A program made the translations under genes and the position numbers. This document shows positions 1-10,359 of a DNA stretch of 64,000 nucleotides, piece after piece. The notes below the pieces were generated by a model. The model was given only the letters and a program-made list of their open reading frames with translations, ran no database searches and was not told where the DNA came from. The DNA comes from Streptomyces caatingaensis (GTDB lineage Bacteria > Actinomycetota > Actinomycetes > Streptomycetales > Streptomycetaceae): positions 186,001 to 250,000 of the forward strand of contig NZ_LFXA01000017.1 in NCBI RefSeq assembly GCF_001187435.1, written 5' to 3'. Within the stretch, counting starts at the first letter, position 1; each line of letters opens with the position of its first letter.

Positions 1-2
1 TC

Positions 3-1157
3 GACGGCTACGCCATGGCCTCCTGGGAGCGCGGCTACGGCGACTTCGCCCTGCGCGGCGACCCGGCGACCCTGCGCCGCACCCCCTGGAACCCCGGCAC
101 CGCCCTGCTCACCGCCGACCTCGCCTGGCACGACGGCTCGCCCGTGGCCGCCTCGCCCCGGCAGATCCTGCGCCGCCAGCTCGACCGGCTCGGCGAGTAC
201 GGATGGACCGCCCTGGCCGGCACCGAGCTGGAGTTCATGCTCTTCAGGGACACCTACGAGCAGGCCTGGTCGGCCGGCTACCGCGGCCTCACCCCGGCCA
301 ACCAGTACAACGTCGACTACTCCGTCCTCGGCACCGGCCGCGTCGAGCCCCTCCTGCGCCGCATCCGCAACGAGATGGCCGCCGCGGGCCTCGTCGTCGA
401 GTCCGCCAAGGGCGAGGCCAACCTCGGGCAGCACGAGATCGCCTTCCGCTACGACGAGGCGCTCGTCACCTGCGACCAGCACTCCGTCTACAAGACCGGG
501 GCCAAGGAGATCGCCGCCCAGGAGGGTGTGGCCCTCACCTTCATGGCCAAGTTCGACGAACGCGAGGGCAACTCCTGCCACATCCACCTCTCGCTGCGCG
601 ACGAGGCGGGGCGGCCGGTCCTCGCCGACGACTCCGGGCCGTACGGGATGTCGTCCGTCATGCGGCACTTCCTCGCCGGACAGCTGGCCGTCCTGCGGGA
701 GTTCACCCTCCTCTACGCCCCGAACATCAACTCCTACAAGCGCTTCCGCGCCGCGTCGTTCGCCCCCACCGCCGTCGCGTGGGGGCCGGACAACCGCACC
801 TGCGCGCTGCGCGTCGTCGGCCGCGGCGCCGCCCACCGCTTCGAGAACCGGCTGCCCGGCGGGGACGTCAACCCCTACCTCGCCGTCGCCGGCATGATCG
901 CCGCCGGGCTGCACGGCGTGGAGAACGAACTGGCGCTCCCCGACCCCGTCACCGGCAACGCCTACACCGGCGACGCGCCGCACGTGCCCGGGACGCTGCG
1001 CGAGGCCGCCGGACTGTGGGAGAACAGCGCCGTGGCGCGGGCCGCGTTCGGGGACGAAGTCGTCGAGCACTACCGGCACATGGCGCGCGTCGAGCAGGAG
1101 GCGTACGACACGGCCGTGACGGACTGGGAGCGGTTCCGCTCCTTCGAGCGCATGTGA
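3..1157 (+). CDS. glnA4: glutamine synthetase family protein, 5' partial (GlnA4-like)
   Basis: ATP-dependent ligase of the glutamine synthetase fold, 385 residues visible; the N-terminal beta-grasp part lies before the window edge and the frame is open to base 3. Seen: NSCHIHLSL (glutamate-binding histidines), NRTCALRVVG (phosphate-binding arginines) and a C-terminal RFENRLPGGDVNPYLA block (metal ligands). It lacks the adenylylation-loop tyrosine context of housekeeping GlnA and belongs to the divergent gamma-glutamyl-amine ligase branch. It is followed 8 bases later by an aldehyde dehydrogenase, as expected for a pathway in which an amine is gamma-glutamylated and then oxidised. The symbol rests on family plus Streptomyces gene order (GlnA4 acts on ethanolamine in S. 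coelicolor); the substrate is inferred. Confidence 0.8.
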   Translation, partial: DGYAMASWERGYGDFALRGDPATLRRTPWNPGTALLTADLAWHDGSPVAASPRQILRRQLDRLGEYGWTALAGTELEFMLFRDTYEQAWSAGYRGLTPANQYNVDYSVLGTGRVEPLLRRIRNEMAAAGLVVESAKGEANLGQHEIAFRYDEALVTCDQHSVYKTGAKEIAAQEGVALTFMAKFDEREGNSCHIHLSLRDEAGRPVLADDSGPYGMSSVMRHFLAGQLAVLREFTLLYAPNINSYKRFRAASFAPTAVAWGPDNRTCALRVVGRGAAHRFENRLPGGDVNPYLAVAGMIAAGLHGVENELALPDPVTGNAYTGDAPHVPGTLREAAGLWENSAVARAAFGDEVVEHYRHMARVEQEAYDTAVTDWERFRSFERM

Positions 1158-1165
1158 GGACGTGA

Positions 1166-2539
1166 GTGGTGGATCAGGAGACCCTGGAGGTTCTGAACCC
1201 CGCGACCGAGGAGGTCGTCGCCACCGTGCCCGCCGCGACGCCGGACGACGCCGACGCCGCCGTCCGGCGGGCCGCGGCCGCGCAGCGCGGGTGGGCCGCG
1301 CTCGCGCCCGGCGACCGGGCGCGGCTGCTGCGCCGGTTCGCGGCCGTCGTGGACGAACACATCGAGGAGCTCGCGGCCCTGGAGGTGCGCGAGGCCGGAC
1401 ATCCCGTCGGCAGTGCCCGCTGGGAGGCGGGCAACGTCCGCGATCTGCTGGACTACGCGGCCGGCGGCGCGGAGCGGCTGCTCGGGCAGCAGATCCCCGT
1501 CGCCGGCGGCCTGGACGTCACCTTCCACGAGCCCATCGGCGTCGTCGCCGTCGTCGTCCCCTGGAACTTCCCCATGCCGATCGCCGCGTGGGGCTTCGCG
1601 CCGGCGCTCGCGGCGGGCAACGCGGTCGTCGTCAAACCGGCGGAGACGACTCCGCTGACCGCGCTGCGGCTGGCCGGACTGGCCCTGGAGGCCGGGCTCC
1701 CGGACGGGGTGCTCCAGGTCCTGCCCGGCACGGGGGCCGTGGCCGGGGACGCGCTCGTCGTCCATCCCGGGGTGGGGAAGGTCGTCTTCACCGGCTCCAC
1801 GACGGTGGGCCGGCGCGTCATGGCGAAGTGCGCGGAGCGCGTGAAGCGGGTGACCCTCGAACTCGGCGGCAAGAGCGCGAACATCGTCTTCGCGGACGCG
1901 GACGTCGAGCGGGCCGCGGCCGCCGCGCCCGCCTCCTTCCTCGACAACGCCGGCCAGGACTGCTGCGCGCGCGGCCGCATCCTCGTGGAGCGGCCGGTGT
2001 ACGACCGCTTCCTGTCGCTCCTGGAACCGGCCGTGCTCGGGGTCGTGGTCGGCGACCCCGCCGACCCCTCGACCGGGATGGGGCCGCTGATCTCCGCGGC
2101 GCAGCGGGAGCGGGTGCGGTCGTACGTCCCCGAGACCGCGCCCGCCGTCATCCGCGGCGCGGCGCCCTCCGGGAAGGGGTTCTGGTACCCCGCCACGGTC
2201 GTGGAGTGCTCCCCGGGCTCCCGGGCGGCCCGCGAGGAGATCTTCGGCCCCGTGGCCGTCGTCATCCCCTTCGCGGACGAGGCGGAGGCCGTCCGCCTGG
2301 CCAACGCGACCGACTACGGCCTCTCCGGCTCCCTCTGGACGCGGGACGTCTCCCGCGCCCTGCGCGTCTCCCGCGCCCTCCAGGCCGGCAACCTGTCCGT
2401 CAACTCCCACAGCAGCGTCCGCTACGCGACCCCGTTCGGCGGCTTCAAACAGTCGGGGCTGGGGCGGGAGTTGGGGCCCGGGGCGCTGGCCTCCTTCACG
2501 GAGCTGAAGAACGTCTTCGTGGCGGTGGAGGACGCCTGA
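1166..2539 (+). CDS. NAD(P)-dependent aldehyde dehydrogenase
   Basis: 457-residue aldehyde dehydrogenase oxidising an aldehyde to the acid in the cytosol. Visible: the PWNFP segment, ELGGKS with catalytic base Glu232, GQDCCARGR with nucleophile Cys266 (34 residues after the Glu, the normal spacing), EEIFGPV and the C-terminal PFGGFKQSG. Length is slightly short of the usual 475-500 but no motif is missing. GTG at 1166 was chosen because it starts right at the family N-terminus; the gap to the upstream glutamine synthetase-like gene is 8 bases, so they are translationally linked. The substrate is probably the gamma-glutamylated aldehyde made from an amine (inference from context). Confidence 0.93.
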   Translation: MVDQETLEVLNPATEEVVATVPAATPDDADAAVRRAAAAQRGWAALAPGDRARLLRRFAAVVDEHIEELAALEVREAGHPVGSARWEAGNVRDLLDYAAGGAERLLGQQIPVAGGLDVTFHEPIGVVAVVVPWNFPMPIAAWGFAPALAAGNAVVVKPAETTPLTALRLAGLALEAGLPDGVLQVLPGTGAVAGDALVVHPGVGKVVFTGSTTVGRRVMAKCAERVKRVTLELGGKSANIVFADADVERAAAAAPASFLDNAGQDCCARGRILVERPVYDRFLSLLEPAVLGVVVGDPADPSTGMGPLISAAQRERVRSYVPETAPAVIRGAAPSGKGFWYPATVVECSPGSRAAREEIFGPVAVVIPFADEAEAVRLANATDYGLSGSLWTRDVSRALRVSRALQAGNLSVNSHSSVRYATPFGGFKQSGLGRELGPGALASFTELKNVFVAVEDA

Positions 2540-2596
2540 TCCCCCCGGTCCGGCAACCCCTCCCCGGTCCGGCAGTCCCGGCAGAAAGGGAACGAC

Positions 2597-3388
2597 TTGA
2601 GCACCGAGACCCCCACCCCCTACAGCCGCCGCCTCCCCGGCCGCACCGCCGTCGTGACCGGCGCCGCCGGCGGCATCGGGCTCGCCACCGTCCGCCGCCT
2701 CGCCGCCGAAGGCGCGCACGTGGTCTGCGCGGACATCGACGAGAAGGCGGGCCGGGCGGCGGCCGACGAGGTCGGCGGGCTGTTCGTCCGGACGGACGTG
2801 ACCGACCAGGAGCAGGTGGAAGCCCTCTTCAGGGCGGCGGACGACACCTACGGGTCGGTGGACGTCGCGTTCAACAACGCGGGCATCTCACCCCCCGAGG
2901 ACGACTCCATCCTCACCACCGGCCTCGACGCCTGGCGCCGCGTCCAGGACGTCAACCTCACCTCCGTCTACCTCTGTTGCAAGGCCGCCCTGCCGTACAT
3001 GCGCCGACAGGGCAAGGGCTCGATCATCAACACCGCCTCGTTCGTCGCCGTCCTCGGCTCGGCCACGTCCCAGATCAGCTACACCGCCTCCAAGGGCGGC
3101 GTGCTCGCGCTCTCCCGGGAGCTGGGGGTGCAGTTCGCCCGGGACGGGATCCGGGTGAACGCCCTGTGCCCGGGGCCGGTGAACACGCCCCTGCTGAAGG
3201 AGCTGTTCGCCAAGGACCCGGAGCGGGCGGCCCGCCGGCTGGTGCACGTGCCGGGCGGCCGGTTCGCCGACCCGGAGGAGATCGCCGCCGCCGTCGCGTT
3301 CCTCGCCAGCGACGACGCGTCGTTCGTGAACGCGGCCGACTTCCTCGTGGACGGCGGCATCTCGGGGGCCTATGTAACCCCCCGGTAA
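2597..3388 (+). CDS. short-chain dehydrogenase/reductase
   Basis: 263-residue classical SDR: cofactor motif TGAAGGIG at residues 21-28, NNAG, catalytic Ser about residue 149, Tyr162 and Lys166 in SYTASKGG, and the PGPVNTPL loop. ADID after strand 2 ends in aspartate, which favours NAD(H) over NADP(H). TTG at 2597 follows a GAAAGGGAACGA Shine-Dalgarno region; the 57-base gap makes it the third gene of the amine-catabolic operon. It may oxidise an alcohol made from the same substrate. Alternative name 3-oxoacyl-ACP reductase is family default only. Confidence 0.92.
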   Translation: MSTETPTPYSRRLPGRTAVVTGAAGGIGLATVRRLAAEGAHVVCADIDEKAGRAAADEVGGLFVRTDVTDQEQVEALFRAADDTYGSVDVAFNNAGISPPEDDSILTTGLDAWRRVQDVNLTSVYLCCKAALPYMRRQGKGSIINTASFVAVLGSATSQISYTASKGGVLALSRELGVQFARDGIRVNALCPGPVNTPLLKELFAKDPERAARRLVHVPGGRFADPEEIAAAVAFLASDDASFVNAADFLVDGGISGAYVTPR

Positions 3389-3492
3389 GTGCCCGGAGGT
3401 AGGGTCCGTGATCAGATGTCGGGGCCGGTGCGTGCACGAAGCGTCGGCCCCGCGATCAGAACCCGTCCCTACGAAGAGCACAAAGAGAACGC

Positions 3493-4776
<1,284 letters not shown>

Positions 4777-4790
4777 GGCCGTTCCCGCCC

Positions 4791-4823
4791 GGCCGCCTGT
4801 GCCTCCTGAGGGCGCAGGCGGCC
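4791..4823 (+). terminator. stem-loop terminator after the secreted phosphatase gene
   Basis: A 13-bp stem (GGCCGCCTGTGCC / GGCGCAGGCGGCC, one G-U pair) with a 7-base loop. No T run follows, which is usual in Streptomyces. Confidence 0.7.
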
Positions 4824-4900
4824 CAATTCCCCCACGGCTTCTGCAAGTTGATTCGGCAATATCAACTGGTGATCCCATGCTCTGATGACATGATGGCAGC

Positions 4901-5314
4901 ATGGTGCTTCAGGTAGGGGTGAGAGCGCTTCAGAGGAGGCGTGATCAGTTACGGGGCAGTGCGGAGGCGATCAACCCGGCCGAGGACATGGCTACGGTCT
5001 GTCTATTACTCTTCTATGCAGCCGAATGTGGCCTCAAGGAGAGGCTCCTTGCGCGGCGCGGGCTCAGGGACTCCTCAGGGATCGAACCCACACACGATTT
5101 GAGGCGGCTCGCCAAGGAGCTTCGCCTACCACGCTTCGTCGGCGAGCACCTCGACCGGCTCCAGAGCTGCCGTCTGCACCCGCACGTACGCGGCAGCGTT
5201 CCCATGGCTGATTTGCACCAGGCGTGGCGATATGGTGCCAAGCTGGATGCAGCGGACGAGAAGCACGCCCACGAGGCACTCCGTACTCTGATCACCTGGT
5301 GCGAGCAGGACTGA
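4901..5314 (+). CDS. HEPN-like small helical protein, partner of the downstream ATPase
   Basis: 137 residues, predicted all-helical. The segment FYAAECGLKERLLARRG followed by THDLRRLAKELRLP looks like the YxxECxLKxLL ... HDL pattern of HEPN-family proteins; RLHPHVRG could supply an Arg/His pair but the canonical Rx4-6H motif is not clearly present, so nuclease activity is unproven. It ends 13 bases before the large ATPase gene and shares its lower-GC, more relaxed codon use, which differs from flanking genes. In known conflict systems HEPN proteins act as RNases or as sensors gated by NTPases; by analogy this would be effector or adaptor. No assigned family name. Confidence 0.7.
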   Translation: MVLQVGVRALQRRRDQLRGSAEAINPAEDMATVCLLLFYAAECGLKERLLARRGLRDSSGIEPTHDLRRLAKELRLPRFVGEHLDRLQSCRLHPHVRGSVPMADLHQAWRYGAKLDAADEKHAHEALRTLITWCEQD

Positions 5315-5327
5315 GGAGCCACGAGTT

Positions 5328-8072
5328 GTGACCGAGCTGATGGAGCCGGAGGGGCTGACGCCCCCTAAGCATCTGTTTACTTGGGTGGATGTGGATGAGC
5401 ACTTGGCTCATCTGGCGGCTGCCGGTCAGTGGCCCAGGTGGCTCCTGGCGGCGGACGGCTGGTGGGACGGATTGGAGTTGGTCGTCCGCCCCGGCGTGGA
5501 CACTGCGCAGGTAAAGGATTGGCTCGACCGGGCCTTCGGCGTAGGTTCGACGGAATGGCGCGATGATGGACTCATGCTGGGACTCGACGATCCCCGGACA
5601 GCGGAGTTCACGGGGATGCCGGTGGTGCTCAGCCTGGAGTCGTCAGGCGACAGCGGCCAGCCGCGACGTCTCCCCCTGCTCAGGGAAAAGCACATCACCC
5701 CGCAACTGGCGGACCCCCTGGAGAGGCCTTCTTCCGAGCGCTTCGCCGATGACGTGCAGCTGGTCGCCTTCCACTCTTTCAAAGGCGGTGTCGGGCGTAC
5801 GGTCCACGCCGTCGCCATGGCCGACGCCGTCGCGCGGCGGGGTGGCAATGTCCTTTTGGTGGATGCCGATTTGGAGGCGCCAGGCATCACATGGATGCAC
5901 CGGGCCCAGGGTGGTCAAGTCGAGTTCTGCTACGAAGACTTCCTTGCTCTCTTGCAAGGGGCGGAGGACTGCGGCTGGACAGCGGCCGTCAACATCGCGG
6001 CAGCATATCTCCCGAACCAGCAGGTAGGCCGTTACGCCGGCAACGGACGTATTACAGTCGTCCCTACGAGCCGCAGGTCTGTGCTCGGTCCTCCGGCGAT
6101 CGAGCCCGCTGACCTTCTTACCCCCCATCGCTCGCCCTATTTCCTCACAGAGGCATTGGCCGCGCTCGCTGCACGCGTCGGCGCTGACACTGTTGTCGTC
6201 GACCTCCGCGCCGGTGCTTCCGAATTGTCCGCTCCGGTATTGCTCGACCCCCGCGTACAGCGGGTATTCGTCACTACGCTGAGCCATCAGTCACTTGCTG
6301 GCACAAAACGCCTAGTCGAGCAATTGGGGCGCCGAGCGCCGGCCTTCCAGGGTAGGGACCCGGCCAGTGCTGTGATCATTACGCAGTACCGACCGGATGT
6401 CCATGCCGCTCAGGCGGACAAGGCGCGAGAAGAACTCGGGGGTGCTCTCCTCGCGGCGTTGACTGCCTCTGGCGAACCCAGCCAGGCAGTCACCGATGAG
6501 GTGGCTTCGAGTGTCCTTTCTCAGCCGGTTCTGAGTCCGTTTCGTGAGGAGCTGCTGGCGCTGCCCTCGTCATGGGACGCCGTTCTACGCATACTGGACA
6601 CATGCAAGGTGGGCGATGTTCTGGAGCCCCTTGTTCCGACCCCGGTATCGCTTGTGTCCGTTCCGTCCGGCACGGTGGCCCCGGAGCAGGTCGACTACGA
6701 AGTTCTTCGCAAGAGGCTTACCGATACCGCAACACGGTTCATCCACGCGGAGCGGGAAGGGCTGTCATCCGCCAGTGGCTTCCTCGTCACTGATCCGTTC
6801 CGCAGACTTTTGGGGGACCATCGTACGGAGGCTCCACTTGCCTTGGTAGTTGGTGCCAAAGGTGCGGGAAAGACCTTCATGTACGCCAAGGCCTGCGCGG
6901 CCCGCACATGGGCGCGGTTCGCTGATCAATCCCAGGTCGAAGGGGTCAGCTTGGACGCCCCGGTGATTCCTGTGCTCGAATCCGTCAACCTGGAATATCG
7001 CGATCACGACCTGACCCCACAAGACCTGAGGGATTCCTTTGTTCTGAGCCGCGGTGGTGCAGAGGCGAAGGCAGGGACCACCGATGGCATCCGTGACAGA
7101 TTGAAGGGCGGGTTGTCGTCCCTGGACAGTCAGGATGAGCTCGGCTGGCGACGTCTATGGCTGGAGTGCCTGGCCGATGCAGCCGGTGTGTTCCCGGAGG
7201 ACGGTTCAAGCGCGGAGAAGGCGCTGACCGAACTCGGTAGGCATGCCCGGGCGGTATTTGTCATCGACGGACTCGAGGATCTCCTCCAATCGCTGGACAG
7301 TGAAGTCAAGCGCACCGCGTTGCGCGTGCTCCTGATCGATGTGGTCGGCTGGCTGCGGTCCTTGCGGGGGCGTCCCCTCGGACTGGTCGTCTTCGTCCGC
7401 CAGGACTTGGTCACCCGGGCCGTGCGTCAGAACAGCGGTCAACTGTTGGGGCGGTACGATCCCTACGCACTGCGGTGGGACAAGGAAGAAGCGTTGCGAC
7501 TGGCTCTGTGGGTCGCCTCGCACGCCAAGGCTCTTCCGGTGCCGATGCCCAAATCGGAGATCTCCGAGCTCTCTGAGGAAAAGGTTGTGGAGGCGCTCAT
7601 CCAGCTCTGGGGCTGGAAAATGGGCACAGAAAAGTCCAAGGAGGCGCGATCTCATCTTTGGGTGCCAGCGGCTCTGGGTGATTTCCGGAACCAGGTCCAG
7701 GCCCGGGATGTGGTCAAGTTTCTCGCTGAGGCGGCACGCCTGTCCCTTCGGCAAACGACTTGGGAAGACCGCGTGCTGGTGCCCAGTGCGATGCGTAACG
7801 CACTACTGGAGTGCAGCAAGAACAAGATTGCCTCGATCCAGATGGAGAACCAGGAAGTCGGTGAACTGCTCGCCAGGTTGCAGGACAAGCAGGCGGTGAG
7901 TGTGCCCTTCGAGCTGGCGACGGTGGGACTGACTACGGAAGAGGCCGATTTTCTCGTGGACTCCGGGGTCTTTGCCCGGGGCAAGGACGGCCGCTACTGG
8001 GTGGCCGAGATCTACCGGCACGGTTTGGGCTTCAGCAGTGAACGCCGGGCGAGGGTGCTCTGGCGCCGCTGA
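5328..8072 (+). CDS. double P-loop ATPase: KGGVGR-type ParA-like domain fused to a second NTPase
   Basis: 914 residues. An N-terminal region of about 140 residues (rich in Trp, possible recognition domain) precedes FHSFKGGVGRTV with the deviant Walker A Lys152-Thr158 of KGGVGR-variant ParA/MinD ATPases, then LLVDADLEAPG and VVVDLRAG. A second P-loop, GAKGAGKT at 509-516, is followed by Walker B VFVIDGLEDL (Asp647), FVRQDL and a C-terminal helical, winged-helix-like part. The protein is soluble. Such dual NTPases are typical of regulated prokaryotic conflict or signalling systems. Start: GTG at 5328 would be 13 bases after the HEPN-like stop with GAGGAGCCACGAG upstream. GC and codon use are lower than in neighbours, suggesting acquisition. 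Function is inferred, not shown. Confidence 0.82.
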   Translation: MTELMEPEGLTPPKHLFTWVDVDEHLAHLAAAGQWPRWLLAADGWWDGLELVVRPGVDTAQVKDWLDRAFGVGSTEWRDDGLMLGLDDPRTAEFTGMPVVLSLESSGDSGQPRRLPLLREKHITPQLADPLERPSSERFADDVQLVAFHSFKGGVGRTVHAVAMADAVARRGGNVLLVDADLEAPGITWMHRAQGGQVEFCYEDFLALLQGAEDCGWTAAVNIAAAYLPNQQVGRYAGNGRITVVPTSRRSVLGPPAIEPADLLTPHRSPYFLTEALAALAARVGADTVVVDLRAGASELSAPVLLDPRVQRVFVTTLSHQSLAGTKRLVEQLGRRAPAFQGRDPASAVIITQYRPDVHAAQADKAREELGGALLAALTASGEPSQAVTDEVASSVLSQPVLSPFREELLALPSSWDAVLRILDTCKVGDVLEPLVPTPVSLVSVPSGTVAPEQVDYEVLRKRLTDTATRFIHAEREGLSSASGFLVTDPFRRLLGDHRTEAPLALVVGAKGAGKTFMYAKACAARTWARFADQSQVEGVSLDAPVIPVLESVNLEYRDHDLTPQDLRDSFVLSRGGAEAKAGTTDGIRDRLKGGLSSLDSQDELGWRRLWLECLADAAGVFPEDGSSAEKALTELGRHARAVFVIDGLEDLLQSLDSEVKRTALRVLLIDVVGWLRSLRGRPLGLVVFVRQDLVTRAVRQNSGQLLGRYDPYALRWDKEEALRLALWVASHAKALPVPMPKSEISELSEEKVVEALIQLWGWKMGTEKSKEARSHLWVPAALGDFRNQVQARDVVKFLAEAARLSLRQTTWEDRVLVPSAMRNALLECSKNKIASIQMENQEVGELLARLQDKQAVSVPFELATVGLTTEEADFLVDSGVFARGKDGRYWVAEIYRHGLGFSSERRARVLWRR

Positions 8073-8150
8073 TTCAAGTACAGGTGGGTGCGGCGGCCTG
8101 CTGTGCTCCCATGGGGTACCGGCCGGCCTGGCCACTGAACTGACGAGCCG

Positions 8151-9368
8151 TCAGAGGAACGTACGTCCCTCGCCCCGGTACGTCGGCACCGTCGCCACCA
8201 CCTCGTCCCCCTCGACCAGGTGCAACGCCGCGAAGCGCTCGCACAGTTCGCCCGCCTTCGCGTGGCGGAACCACACCTTGTCGCCGATGAGCAGGTCGTC
8301 CGCGGCATGGCCCAGGAGCGGGGTCTGGACCTCGCCGGCCCCCTCCCGGGCGGACAGGCGCAGGCCCTCGGGGAGGCAGGGCGCCGGCAGCCGGTCGGGG
8401 CCGGCGGCGCCGGAGGCGAGGTAGCCGCCGCCGAGGACGGTGACCACGCCCAGGCCCGGCCGGCGGACGACGGGCAGGGCGAAGAGGGCCGCGGGCCGGG
8501 CCCGGAAGGAGGTGTAGTGGTCGAAGAGGCGCGGGGCGAACAGCCCGGAGCCGGCCGCCACTTCCGTCACCGCCGCCTCCGCCGCGGTGTACTGCACGCT
8601 CCCCGTGCCGCCGCCGTTGACGAACTCCGGCTCCGCGACCTCCCGTACGGCCCGTACCGCCGCCGCCCGCCGCGCGGCCAGTTCGCGCCGGGCCACGCGC
8701 TGCATCGCGCGGACGGCCGCGGAGTACAGTGGCCGCCCCGCCACCGCGTCGGCCACGCCCGCCACATGGGCCTCGTACGCCATCAGCCCCACCAGGCGGA
8801 AACCCGGGCGGCGGACGACGGCGCGGGCCAGCGCGGCGAGGCGGTCCGGGTCGTGGACGGGGGAGCGGAGCGCCCCCAGGCGCACCCGGCCGCCCAGGAG
8901 GCGGAGTGAGACGTCCAACTCCAGACATATACGGATCTCCTGGCGTCCGGTGCGGGCGCGGTCGATGAGCGAGAGCTGCACGGGGTCGTCGACCGTGACC
9001 GTGACCGCCCGCGCGAGGCGGGCGTCCGACGACAGCTCCGCGAAGCCGGCCCGGTCGGCGGACGGATACGCGAGCAGCACGTCGTCGAAGCCCGAACGGG
9101 CCAGCCACAGCGACTCGGCGAGCGTGTGCGTCATCACCCCCGCGAAGCCGCCGTGCTCCAGCACCCGCTCCAACAGGGCCCGGGACCGCACCGACTTGGT
9201 CGCCACCCGGACCGGTTTGCCCCCCGCCCGCCGCACCAGGTCCGCGGCGTTGGCGTCGAAGGCCGGCAGATCCACCACCGCCAGCGGGGCGTCCAGCCGG
9301 GCGGTGGCCCGGTCGTAGCGGGCCCGGTCGGCCGAGGGGCCGGTGGCGTGTGCGAAGGCGGGAGTCAT
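8151..9368 (-). CDS. alanine racemase N-domain / D-threonine aldolase-like PLP enzyme
   Basis: 405 residues, fold-type III PLP enzyme. PVRVATKSVRS contains the PLP-lysine in the first strand; GLMAYEAHVAG, FVNGGGTGSVQY and the C-terminal KVWFRHAKAGEL metal-binding-like block match the D-serine deaminase/D-threonine aldolase branch. Cytosolic. ATG at 9368 is preferred over the longer open frame because the upstream 115 codons overlap the next gene and lack family similarity. Converges with the 8072 stop, leaving 78 bases. It probably degrades or racemises a D- or hydroxy-amino acid; substrate unknown. Confidence 0.85.
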   Translation of the reverse strand: MTPAFAHATGPSADRARYDRATARLDAPLAVVDLPAFDANAADLVRRAGGKPVRVATKSVRSRALLERVLEHGGFAGVMTHTLAESLWLARSGFDDVLLAYPSADRAGFAELSSDARLARAVTVTVDDPVQLSLIDRARTGRQEIRICLELDVSLRLLGGRVRLGALRSPVHDPDRLAALARAVVRRPGFRLVGLMAYEAHVAGVADAVAGRPLYSAAVRAMQRVARRELAARRAAAVRAVREVAEPEFVNGGGTGSVQYTAAEAAVTEVAAGSGLFAPRLFDHYTSFRARPAALFALPVVRRPGLGVVTVLGGGYLASGAAGPDRLPAPCLPEGLRLSAREGAGEVQTPLLGHAADDLLIGDKVWFRHAKAGELCERFAALHLVEGDEVVATVPTYRGEGRTFL

Positions 9369-9393
9369 GGGGCGCAGCCTGCCAGAGCCGGTT

Positions 9394-9409
9394 ACCCCTG
9401 GGTAGGGGT
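9394..9409. promoter_or_regulatory. short inverted repeat between divergent genes
   Basis: ACCCCT-GGGT-AGGGGT, a perfect 6-bp inverted repeat 26 bases upstream of the minus-strand racemase-like start; it could be an operator for the divergent promoters in 9369-9549. No matching regulator is identified. Confidence 0.3.
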
Positions 9410-9549
9410 GTGCGCGCCGCGAATGGCCCCCGCGGGGCCGTCCCCCGTAGAGTGGGCGCGGCACTACGGGGGTGCCCGGACGCGACGGAACCGGCCTGCC
9501 CCGCAAGGCAGTCGGAGTCCAGGGCGCGAGCCGGGCGGGGGAGCAGAGG

Positions 9550-10359
9550 GTGACCACCGAAGTCGAGCGGGTGCGGACGGCGGTGCCCCCGCGCCCCACG
9601 TGCCCGCCGGCCACCGCCCCCGCCCCGCCGGCGCGCCGCACGGCGGCCGCCGCCGTCTGCGCCGTCCTCGGCCTGGGCCTCCTCGGCGGTGCCGCGGTGG
9701 GCGGATGGCTCACCGCCCCGCCGTCGCGGACGGCCGCCGAGGCCGCCTACGAGCGCGGCGGCACGCTCTGGTCGGAGGTGCCGGTGGACGACCTGTTCCC
9801 GCGCACCGTGCACGCCGCGGACGCCGGGCCCGGCGGCGCGAGCCGCGACTGGACGCGGCTGGGCGTCGCACCCGACGGCGACTGCGCCTCCGCCCTCGAC
9901 CCCGCCCTGGCCCGCGCCCTCCAACCGGCCGGCTGCCGACGGATGTTGCGCGCCACCTACACCGACGCCACGTCCACCACCGTCACCACGGTCGGCCTCC
10001 TCGTCACCGCGGCGGACGGGGCCGGCATGCGCGCCCTGCGCTCCCGCGTCGCCGCCGGACGCCTCGACGAACGCACCGACATGCTGCCCCGTCCGTACGC
10101 CCCGCCCGGCACCGCCGCCGAACGCTTCGGCGACGCCCAGCGCGTGAGCTGGTGGCTCACCGTGCGCACCGACCTCCCCCTGGTCGCCTGGGCCGTCACC
10201 GGCTTCGCCGACGGCCGCACCGGCACGCCGGCCGAGCCCGCCCGCCGGGCGGTGGCCCCCGGCGCGGCGTCCGTCGCCGCCCAGGCCGGACTCGGCCACG
10301 AGGCACGGGAGTTGGGCACCCGCGTCGAGTCCGCCTACCGAGCGGCGGCGCGGCGGTGA
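9550..10359 (+). CDS. membrane-anchored extracytoplasmic protein paired with mycosin
   Basis: 269 residues: a Pro-rich cytoplasmic N-terminus, one membrane helix (about residues 37-57, rich in Ala/Leu/Gly) and an exported domain with four or so cysteines (DGDCASALD, PAGCRRM) that may form disulfides. No family recognised. GTG at 9550 follows GGGGGAGCAGAG. Its TGA overlaps the GTG of the subtilase gene (GTGA), so the two are translationally coupled and very likely functionally linked, perhaps as protease and membrane partner. Confidence 0.75.
   Translation: MTTEVERVRTAVPPRPTCPPATAPAPPARRTAAAAVCAVLGLGLLGGAAVGGWLTAPPSRTAAEAAYERGGTLWSEVPVDDLFPRTVHAADAGPGGASRDWTRLGVAPDGDCASALDPALARALQPAGCRRMLRATYTDATSTTVTTVGLLVTAADGAGMRALRSRVAAGRLDERTDMLPRPYAPPGTAAERFGDAQRVSWWLTVRTDLPLVAWAVTGFADGRTGTPAEPARRAVAPGAASVAAQAGLGHEARELGTRVESAYRAAARR

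Noticed and set aside
1070..2719. Long minus-strand open frame antisense to the aldehyde dehydrogenase
   Set aside because: Composition-driven shadow: Gly/Arg/Asp-rich, no domain, lies over a gene with complete motifs.
9126..10355. Upstream extension of the mycosin frame (about 410 codons)
   Set aside because: Arg/Pro-rich shadow of two other genes; the signal peptide and GTGA overlap place the start at 10356.
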